The notes under the pieces were generated by a model. The model searched no databases and had not been told where the DNA came from. It worked only from the letters and a program-made list of their open reading frames with translations. Positions 55,729 to 64,000 of a stretch of DNA of 64,000 nt are shown here, piece by piece (the first letter of the stretch is position 1; the number at the start of each line of letters is the position of its first letter). Source of the DNA: Armigeres subalbatus (lineage: Eukaryota > Arthropoda > Insecta > Diptera > Culicidae); assembly GCF_024139115.2 (NCBI RefSeq), contig NC_085140.1:338582966-338646965 (forward strand), given 5' to 3'. The position numbers and the translations under genes are program-made.

Positions 55729-58490
55729 GCTTCCGTGCTCTCGTCCATGATTTTCCATAGCTTTACGCGGTCTATACTATCGTATACCACCTTGAAATCG
55801 ATGCTCACGACATTTCGGGGAATTTGAGGTATAGTGAAGATCTGGTCCGTTGTGGAGCGGTCTTCAATGAAGCTTCTTCGCAGCTACCATCTTCGATCAC
55901 CACACGGCGGCGTGGTGCATAAATTAGTTGAGTTGCATATTGCCGATGGATGTGGCAAGGCAACAATATTTCCCATCGTCAAGGTCCTGCAACGCGGCAA
56001 AGAACATCCAAGTTCAATAGTCGAAGTTGCAACCGCTAACGATACATTCTTTACAGAACCAATATTATAGAATTTCACCACTATCCGCAGTTCTCGACGG
56101 GTTGTCGACTGCAATTAATTCTTAGCGTATATGTTGCTAGGCACCTCCAGTTCTTTATTTCTCCCATTCTGAATATTGTAATAGTCGGGGTACGATTTTC
56201 AACAGATCCAGTCAACGTTCATTACTCGATCGCATCACAACCGAATTACTTGTTTTTAGTATATGGTTAGTTTCTGTCGATATCTAGTGATGTACAAAAA
56301 ATCAAGCCATTTGGTTGGAACGCGGTCGAGTTATTAACGTTGCGGACGGGAATAGGGGTGCTGCCCGAATGGTCCCGCTACCTAGTTCTATTGTAACGCT
56401 GTACAAAACCCCGCGGCTAAACATTCTACCAGTCGTGAGGAAATATATCTTAATATAACAGATTAGGTGCTTTCTCATAAATTATTAACTAAAATCTAGA
56501 ACGACCAACACTCATCAATCGGCGTCCACACTCCGTTTTCCAATTACGTATAATTGAGAACTAATTCTGTTATACAAGATTTGAGCTGCCGCATGGTCGC
56601 GATGCAATGATTGGCCCGTGCAAATTGGTACTTTTCTCGTCGTATGCCGACCGATCGGTATTAGTTAGGTTTGAGATCGACGAGCGGAAAATCAGTTTTG
56701 CCACCATCATTCTTACATTGTTGCATGCAAACCGATTGCTGGGTCTAAACGTTATACTTAATACGAACGATGGTGAAGCTCATAGCGGTGTGGGGTGGTC
56801 AAATTAATGGGACGGCGTAAACGAAACCGACCGGTGAACTCTCGGGGTATTTTATGCAGGTGGATACTTGAAGATATGTTACAGATAGATATGCCTTGTC
56901 GACTGAATATAAGATAGTATACTAGCAGACTGATGACAAACCGTTTATTTAATTTGTTTCACCACAGGCGACCATTTAGATTTGATATATCGGCAATATT
57001 TGTATGCAAGACGCATAGTTTATGGCTGTAACCTGTTCCTCACGATATTGGTTATTATGTGTAAGGCATTAGAGGAAAAAGGGAATTTTGATCGATACAT
57101 ATTATTTTTAATACTTATGTAACCTTTCAATTTAGTCTCTATTATAAAATTATTAAATTTAATCAATGTGCACTATTTTATAAGTACTGATATGAAACAT
57201 ATTTCACTATATATTTAATGCGGTTCCTGTGCAGCACAAAGTTAGAATAGCGATCTGTAGTTTGCTAGCTGCGGAAATTCAAACTCAATTCCCAAAAACT
57301 TTGGATTTATCCAAGCGATATTCTCACTCTATGTTCTTTGGAGTTTTGGAGTTTCAGTTAATTGTCTTTGGTTTGTCAATTTTTCCATTTGAATAAGAAC
57401 AAATCCTGTAAGCCATGTATTTGGTTCCTATGTGCAGTTGCGATTCGCCTTGTACCTAATTTCAGCGTCACATTTCACGATTGAATTGACACACAGCAAA
57501 AACATTTAATCAAGCTCCGAAAAACAAACAATTGCAATCTGTCGCTGCAAATTCATTGTCACGTTCGTCGCTGGCCATCACCTTAAAAATCCGAACTCAA
57601 CATCTTGCTTGGTGCAATTAGTATTCTTGATTTAATCCCTCTGGTACAAAAAATCACCAGTGCGAATTGCGGCACCCGACTTAATGGAAGTTAACCTTTG
57701 CCAGCGTGCAGCATCGACCTCGGGGGCCGTTGAGGCGGTCGTAAATTTTGCACCCCAAGTGAAAAGCAAGGTGAGCCGAAAATAAATAATCGCAACTCAA
57801 ATCTGACAACATAATTCATAATTGTCCGAATGGCTTTTGGGCAAACAACGCGGTAGCCGAATGGAAAAATCAGTTTTGATACGCATGCCTCTATCTATCT
57901 GGGCATGGTTCAGCTTTGGGCGCTGCCGGAGAGTACCCACGCACATAAATGCCTAATGTTGCATTGTTTTTTGCCTTTCTCGTATATTTGGGGGTGATTT
58001 GGCTTCGGTCGTGTCGGGTCACCGCCGCCTTTAGGTCATTCTCAGCCATTTTCCAAAGTTTGCAACCTCAATACAGAAATAGACTCATTATCTTGGTTAT
58101 GAACATTTGATCACGCAAGGTCAATCAACTGATATTTGGATCGCTATTCATTGAAATAGGTAATTTAAACTCTGTACTGCTAGTATTAGTAGACGAGCTC
58201 TTGTTATTGATTACTAGTACTGTGTGTCTGTGACCGTTATTAACGAAAAAGCAAAATAGACAATACAACCACAATACAGTATTCAAATTTCAGAATTATT
58301 GCACTTCAATCTCCTTATCATTCCAAAGAGTGAATATTGTCTATGACAGACAAGCAACTACACTCTGTATGATGGTTCTGCTTTTATTAAATATGATAAT
58401 AGTTGGAAACATATAATACCGCGCTGAAACAATGTTGTCTTTCATGGGTACTGGGTAGTTAGTAAGACTAGTAACCAACATTTAACCTTC
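55729..58490. other. Single-copy-looking non-coding DNA
   Basis: No supported gene. From about 56090 the sequence looks unique, with AATTAAT-type words and no element ends except a solo TTTGCCTTTCTCGTA at 57970. A possible small retroelement scrap (CATGATTTTCCATAGCTTT..) at 55740-55880 resembles RTE RT in style but is too short to be sure. Confidence 0.35.
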
Positions 58491-58834
58491 CTAGTGCATT
58501 AAAAAAAAGTTACACACTGTGCATTAGCGAGTCCAAAATGACCCCAAATTGAATTCGCTCCCAAAAGTTTATTTTCGAACCGATTCTCAATCTTTTGGAA
58601 CCAAATTGAAGGCATGGAATCCGCGGATGTCGTTACGGACAGATTTTTGCAATTTGGCCATTCTGGTTCCCAGGAATCGATTTTGAAGGAACATAGATTC
58701 TCAGGCCAATTTTTGGCGTGATTTCTTGCCTTTCGAAGGGTGATTTTGGAAATGCTCATTAATTTGCGTAGCAATAATCCTAATAGGATGTAGCCATTAT
58801 CCATTTCCATGGATCAACACAATTCCTGGTTATT

Positions 58835-58915
58835 TCACCGTCCGGTGTCCCTCCGGAAGACCCGGAACATCCGTAGAAGTGGTCAATTCATTGAACTCAT
58901 CCTAGACAGGCTTCG
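58835..58915. repeat. Diverged single unit of the ~152-bp array
   Basis: CCGGTGTCCCTCCGGAAGAC, CCGGAACATCCGTAGAAGTG and GGTCAATTCATTGAACTCAT match the unit of the array at 59440 with changes. Confidence 0.55.
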
Positions 58916-59114
58916 GAATTCTCACTCATATGAATAAAAACATGCGATGAATCCATTTAGCGGAGTGTGATTTTTCATGGTCCCCCTGTGAGGAAGTATT
59001 CTCACCCAACATTTTTATCCGGATAGAATGGCGGGTGATAAATTCGTGAGCGCCGCGAATTTTCCTTCTCGTCGTCTCATCCGATAAATTTTACAAGCAT
59101 ATTTACAAAAATTT

Positions 59115-59186
59115 AGGACTGCAACGGGATTCGAACCCAAAACAATTTCAAAATGTTCAGAGCGCCCACTAAAACCACGCCACCAT
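59115..59186 (-). repeat. tRNA-like sequence (SINE head or tRNA pseudogene)
   Basis: On the minus strand: A-box-like TGGTTTTAGTGG, B box GGTTCGAATCC, and GTTGCAGTCC at the end. Pairing of the acceptor arm is poor. It lies between two ATTTATCCGGATA words in loosely inverted context (59015, 59371). Confidence 0.45.
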
Positions 59187-59439
59187 ATGAATAGATTGAA
59201 AACGAAGGGAAAAACTGCTGTATTTAACCTTCCGCTTATCGTGGCGCATCGTCAGATTCGATCAGCTTGGAGAGGCAAAGTAAGCAGCATTTGATTTTCG
59301 CCAAACATGGGAAGAAGGATAACAATTTTTCGCACCATCGCTTGTGCCGGAGTTTATCGCACTGTAATTTATCCGGATAAAATGCATGGTGGAGTGATCA
59401 GTTCTCGCGTGAGTGAGTGAGAAATCCGAACCCTGAATC

Positions 59440-60544
59440 CTAGAAGAGCGCGGTTTTTTCCAAAGCTTTTCATTATCAAACGCTGAGTAACAAATGATTG
59501 CAGTGACCTATTTTGATGGACCTGGGTGGCCACCGGAGGTCCTCCGGAAGATCCGGAACGTCAATAAAAGTGGCCAATTCATGAAACTTGTCATAGAAGA
59601 GCGCGGTTTTGTCCAGAGCTTTTCATTATCGATCTTTGAGTAACAAATGATTGTGGTGACCCATCTTGATGGATCTAAGTGGCCACCGGAGGTCTTCCAG
59701 TAGATCCGGAACGTCCGTAAAAGTCAAATAATCAAACACATAATAAAAGAGCACGGTTTTTTCCAAAGCTTTTCTTTATAGTACTTTGAGTAACAAATGA
59801 TTGTGGTGACCCATTTTGGTGGAACTGGGTGGCCACCGGAGGTCCTCCGGAAGATCCGGAACGTCCGTAAAAATGGTCAATTCATGAAACTTATCATAGA
59901 AGAGCGCGGTTTTTTCCAAAGCTTTTCATTATCGAACTTTGAGTAGGTAACAAATGATTGTGGTGACCCATTCTGAAGGACCTGTGTGGCCACCAAAGGT
60001 CCTCCAGAAGATCCGGAACGTCCGTAAAAATGGTCAATTTATTAAACTTATCATAGAAGAGTGCGGTTTTTTTTCCAAAGCTTTTCCTTATAGTACTTTG
60101 AGTAGCAAATGTTTGTGGTGACCTATTTTGGTGGAACTGGGTGGCCACCGGAGGTGATACAGAAGATCCAGAACGTCCGTAGAAAAGATTAATTCATGAA
60201 ACTCATGCTAGAAAAGTGCGTTTTTTTAAATTGTCGAACGCTGGCCATTTTGATGGACCTGAATGGCCACCGGAGTTCCTTCAGAAGATCCGGAATGTCC
60301 GAAAAAAAGGTCAATTAATGAAACTTATCATATAAGAGCGAGTTTTTTTACAAAGCATTTCATTATCGAAAGTTGAGTAACAAATTTTTGTGGTGACTCA
60401 TTTTGATGGATCTGAGTGGCTACCGGAGCTCCCCCAGAAGATCAGGAACGTCTGTAAAAGTGGTCAATTCACCAAACTTATCATAGAAGAGTGCGTATTT
60501 TTCGAATCTTTTCATTTTCAAACGCTGAGTAACAAATGATTATG
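59440..60544. repeat. Tandem array, ~152-bp unit
   Basis: About seven units. The word GATCCGGAACGTC or close variants is found near 59550, 59703, 59853, 60010, 60165, 60288 and 60440, giving spacings of 153, 150, 157, 155, 123 and 152. Units share GGTGGCCACCGGAGG and CCAAAGCTTTTCATTATC. One unit near 60220 is shortened by about 30 bp. The right side is cut by the I-clade element's A tail. Confidence 0.85.
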
Positions 60545-60926
60545 ATTTTTTTTTTCCAAGTTCGTTTATTTGGTAGGCTCAGGCGTGTATAACACTTTAC
60601 GGAGCCATGGTTCTTTGTGATATATACAATCAATATCATTTTATTATACAGTTAATAAGAGAGGGGAAGGAGCCAGCGTACTCGTGGTGACTCGAGGTTA
60701 GTTTACAATGTTTAAGGATGGACGGGGCTTAGGATTTAGGATAAGGAAATTTCAGCTTCTCATCCGGGCATTTGGCGTCAGTGACGATGTGGCGTGTCGT
60801 CATGCTCGAGGAATGGTTCGACTGGGAGCATCTTCCGGATGGCAAGAGCTATGAAGCTCTACGGAACAAAAAGACAGAGACAGAACAAAAAAAAAACTTT
60901 AAAGAAAGAAAAAAAAAAACAAAATA

Positions 60927-62624
60927 TTAGATTTTGATGTCAGAAGCACAAAGAAAACTATAAATGGCCTGCATATAGACAACATCACGATCTCCCAAAA
61001 CACCTCGAACTTCCCTGAAGGGTTGTTTACCTCGGGCCACAAGGGTATCCAATAATTGCTCTCTGGAGGTGTCATTTTCCGAGCAGGACCAAACTACGTG
61101 AACGATGTCATCATAACCGGCTCCGCACCTACATAAGTTGCTATCGACAAGGTTTATTCTGTACAGATGTGCGTTTAGTGAATAGTGATTGGACATAAGC
61201 CTCGACATCGTGCGGATGAAGCCTCGACTTAAGTCCTCACCTCTGAACCACGCTCGCCCAGAAACTTTTGGAACTATAGAAAATAGCCACCGTCCAAGTT
61301 CGTTGTGTGTCCAATTTCTTTGCCAACTTTGAAGAGTACTCTGACGGACTAATGGGAAAAACTCGTTGCTCGAGAATTGTCTATCATAAACCTCACCTTC
61401 CTGTGCGCCCACCTTTGCCAGCGAGTCTGCCTTCTCATTGCCGTAGATTGAGCAGTGAGAAGGGACCCAAGCAAAGGTAATCTTGAATGATCTTTCGACC
61501 AAAACACGCATCTGCTCTCTTATGTTTGTAAGAAAGTAAGATGCGTGCTTAACAGGTTTCATCGACCGGAGTGCCTCGATGGAACTAAGACTATCCGAGA
61601 AGATGACATAATGGTCTACGGGCTGATTGGAAATTATCCCCAAAGCGAAGTTAATTGCTGCCAGCTCAGCAACATAAACCGAACACGGTTCCTGAAGTTT
61701 TTGGAAGGTGGTTGAAGTTACATTGAAAACACCGAAGCCAGTGGATCCGTTGATGCGAGAACCATCAGTGAAATATCTGTTGTTGCAATTGACATGTTCA
61801 TATTTTTCAGAAAAAAGTGGGGGAATGGATATTTGTCGAAGATGATCTGGTATTCCTTGAATAGCATGTTTCATGGACAGATCGTATACAATTGAAGAAC
61901 TGTCGTTGGTGAAGTGAACTCGAGGGGAATTATAACACGGAAGACAAAGATCTGATGATATGTAGTTGAGATAAACTCTCAGGAATCTTGAACGACAAGT
62001 TAGTTCAAGCATATTATCGAAGTTATCTAGAACAAGTGTGTTACTTGTTCCACATTTGATGAGTATTCTAAGTGAGAGCTCCCAGTAACGGTGCTTTAAA
62101 GGAGTGACTCCAGCAAGCACCTCCAGGCTCATATTATGCGTTGAATGCATGCAGCCAAGGGCAATACGCAAACAACGATACTGAATTCGTTCCAATTTGA
62201 TCAGGTGGCAATCAGCTGCTGAGAGGAAGCAGAAGGAGCCATACTCTAAAACAGAGAGAATAGTCGTTCTATAGAGTTTGATGAGGTCTTCCGGGTGAGC
62301 ACCCCACCATGTTCCGGAGATAGAACGTAGAAAATGGATCCTTTTCCGGCACTTTAGTATCAAATACTCAATGTGGAGTTTCCAGGTGCATTTGGAATCA
62401 AACACGACCCCAAGGTATTTAGAAGATAAAGATTGGTTGATGTCATCATTCAACAGCTTGAGTTTCAGTTGAGCAGGGTACCGCTTCTTAGTAAACACAA
62501 CCAATTGAGTTTTTTGCGGTGAAAACTCGATCCCTAAATGTCTGGCCCAAACAGTCAGATTATCTAAGGTACTTTGCAATGGTCCTTGCAAGACAGCTGC
62601 ACATGGACCTCTTAGAGAGACCAC
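60927..62624 (-). pseudogene. I-clade ORF2: RT end, RNase H and Cys/His tail
   Basis: 565 codons uninterrupted. Begins within the catalytic box region (LADDAVVSL in corrected frame), then SKYLGVVFDSKCTWK near 62420, RNase H segments YFTDGSRINGSTGFGVFN (near 61770), VAELAAINFALG (near 61680), IFSDSLSSIEALRS (near 61610) and GNEKADSLAKVGA (near 61445), a finger-like CRCGAGYDDIVHVVWSCSE (near 61125), and a stop at 60927. Confidence 0.8.
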
Positions 62625-63202
62625 GGCATCATCTGCAAGTTGTCTGAGCGTGCATTGTCCTGCAAACGATTGTCAATATCTTTAACATAGAAATTATAAA
62701 GCAAGGGACTTAAACACGAACCTTGGGGAAGGCCCATGTAGCTATTTCTGGAAGTTGTCAGAGTGCCGAGTGTGAAGTTCATTTGTTTTTCTGACAACAA
62801 ATTGTACAAGAAATTATTCAAAATAACGGGTAATCCATTACTGTGCAGATTGTCTGACAGTACTTCTATGGAAACTGAATCAAAAGCGCCCTTAATGTCC
62901 AAGAATACTGAAGCCAATTGCTCCTTGTGCGCAAAGGCCAGTTGTATATTTGAAGAAAGCAACGCTAGACAATCGTTTGTTCCTTTCCCTTTTCTAAATC
63001 CAAACTGAGTATTTGAAAGCAATGCATTTTCTTCGACCCAATGGTCGACTCTTGAAAGGATCATTTTCTCCAATAATTTTCTCATGCATGATAGCATGGC
63101 AATCGGTCGGTATGAATTGTGATTAGACGCTGGTTTTCCAGGCTTTTGAATAGCTATTACTTTCACCTGTCGCCATTCAGGTGGCACAATGTTGTACTCC
63201 AT
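62612..63202 (-). pseudogene. I-clade ORF2: central reverse transcriptase
   Basis: Reads VPPEWRQVKVIAIQKPGKPA, then SYRPIAMLSCMRKLLEKMI, FGFRKGKGTNDCLALLSSNI, ASVFLDIKGAFDSVSIEVL and MGLPQGSCLSPLLYNFYV. The frame is lost just before the catalytic ADD box by one base near 62657. Confidence 0.8.
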
Positions 63203-63218
63203 GAAACAGTTGTACAGG

Positions 63219-64000
63219 TCAAGTAATCGTCTTTTGCGATATCTGGGAGGTTTTCAGAAGATTGAATTTGATGTTATCGCATCCCGGAGCAGAGTTATTC
63301 GATGAAAGAAGAGACATAGAAAGTTCCAGCATTGAGAATGGTCCACCCAAAGAACCGGGATCAGTGACTGATTCTCGAAATAGCAGTTCTGCTGGTACGG
63401 AATCTGGACAGACCTTTTTTGCGAAGTTGAATATCCATCGATTGGAGTATTCTTCACTCTCGTTGGTGGAAATGCGGTTCCGCATGTTGCGGGCCGTTTT
63501 CCAAAGTGTTGTCATTGAGGTTTCTCGTGATAGTCCCTCGACAAAACGTCGCCAGTAGCTACGTTTTTTTGCCTTGAGAAGATTTTTGAGCTTTCTTTCG
63601 AGCCTCAAATACTCTTCAAGAAGCTCGGACCTTCCGTGTTTACGGAAGGCCTTGAAGGCATCAGATTTCTCAGAATACAACTTAGTACATTCACCATCCC
63701 ATCCAGGAGTGGCTGGTCTTCTTATGACAGATGTACTTGGAACGCGTCGTTTCTGAACTTCTAGTGCGCTTTTTTGAATCAACTCAGTAAGGAATCGATA
63801 TTCATCCAAAGGTGGAAGAGTATCAGTTGATTCAATACCAATTTTTACCGCCGATGCAAATTTTGGCCAGTCAATGTTTTTCGTGAGGTCGAAAGGAACA
63901 TTAACTGGCTCAGATTGTTGATAGCTACTTTTAATTGTGGTAACTATCGGCATATGATCACTACCATGGGGATCTTGAATTACCTTCCACGTGCAATCTA
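63219..64000 (-). pseudogene. I-clade ORF2: endonuclease end and linker
   Basis: Opens at the right edge with IQDPHGSDHMPIVTT, the endonuclease SDH motif, then a basic linker (LEEYLRLERKLKNLLKAKKR near 63570) and the RT entry SNNSAPGCDNIKFNLLK near 63280. A frameshift near 63255 separates it from the RT frame. The 5' part lies beyond the window. Confidence 0.75.

Larger units (their letters stand above)
60545..64000 (-). mobile_element. Large I-clade retrotransposon, continues past the window
   Basis: Read on the minus strand it ends in an oligo-A run (60545-60556) next to the tandem array. A 3' UTR (60557-60926) precedes the RNase H end. ORF2 runs back to 64000 with two frameshifts (near 63255 and 62657). 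The endonuclease-RT-RNase H order and Cys/His tail fit the I clade (MosquI-like). A partial second copy is at 42930. Confidence 0.85.

Noticed and set aside
58499..58810. 103-codon minus-strand frame
   Set aside because: Not recognisable, and lies next to the decayed unit of a tandem repeat; probably repeat sequence.
1..64000. Viral insertions, CRISPR arrays or bacterial gene clusters
   Set aside because: Every polymerase-like sequence seen has retrotransposon RT motifs; no viral capsid, glycoprotein or RdRp motifs, no spaced direct repeats of CRISPR type.

Overview
This is eukaryotic, AT-rich, repeat-dominated DNA from an Aedes-type (culicine) mosquito. The evidence is the presence of JuanA-like Jockey retrotransposons, Feilai-like tRNA-derived SINEs with (GAA)n tails, LOA, RTE, I and CR1-like retroelements, a BEL/Pao remnant, 60-nt introns and many palindromic MITEs. 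The species cannot be fixed from the sequence alone; Ae. aegypti and Ae. albopictus are the obvious candidates. Family names are given from recognition of motifs, not from a database search.

Host gene. One convincing protein-coding gene was found: a CEP350-like centrosomal protein gene on the minus strand (1879-18625). I could assemble it from six coding exons with GT..AG borders and matching phases, giving 2,024 codons. Its third intron is about 10.4 kb and holds a MITE (5125-5336), a near-intact CR1-like non-LTR element (6013-9285, with 10-bp target duplications), a decayed RTE element (9541-12315) and a Feilai-like SINE split by a hAT-like element (12473-13150).

Retroelement nest (19253-30360). 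A JuanA-like element on the minus strand has been cut apart by at least six later insertions: a 111-bp hairpin, a 4.6-kb LOA element with a 31-bp target duplication (itself holding a MITE), a TTAA-flanked palindrome, a solo arm of a foldback element, another MITE, and a 695-bp foldback element.

Middle (30361-46564). A tRNA-derived SINE with a perfect 12-bp duplication, palindromic MITEs, a ~174-bp tandem array, a short Helitron, further SINEs, a 51-bp minisatellite with open frames on several registers, a second JuanA piece, two RTE pieces flanking a BEL/Pao piece, and a 3' fragment of an I-clade element. About 2.6 kb (43936-46564) looks single-copy and non-coding.

Right part (46565-64000). 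A Penelope-like GIY-YIG remnant ends at a ~6.2-kb region bounded by inverted ACCACGTGG-containing repeats, with a TA-flanked 1.27-kb element nested inside. Then come more MITEs, degenerate GAATTC-rich repeats, a Feilai-like copy, about 2.4 kb of single-copy-looking DNA, a ~152-bp tandem array, and a large I-clade element (minus) that runs off the right edge.

I found no viral insert, no CRISPR array, and no convincing new multi-gene system. The new-looking material is mostly non-autonomous element families and their nesting order, which gives a readable relative chronology.
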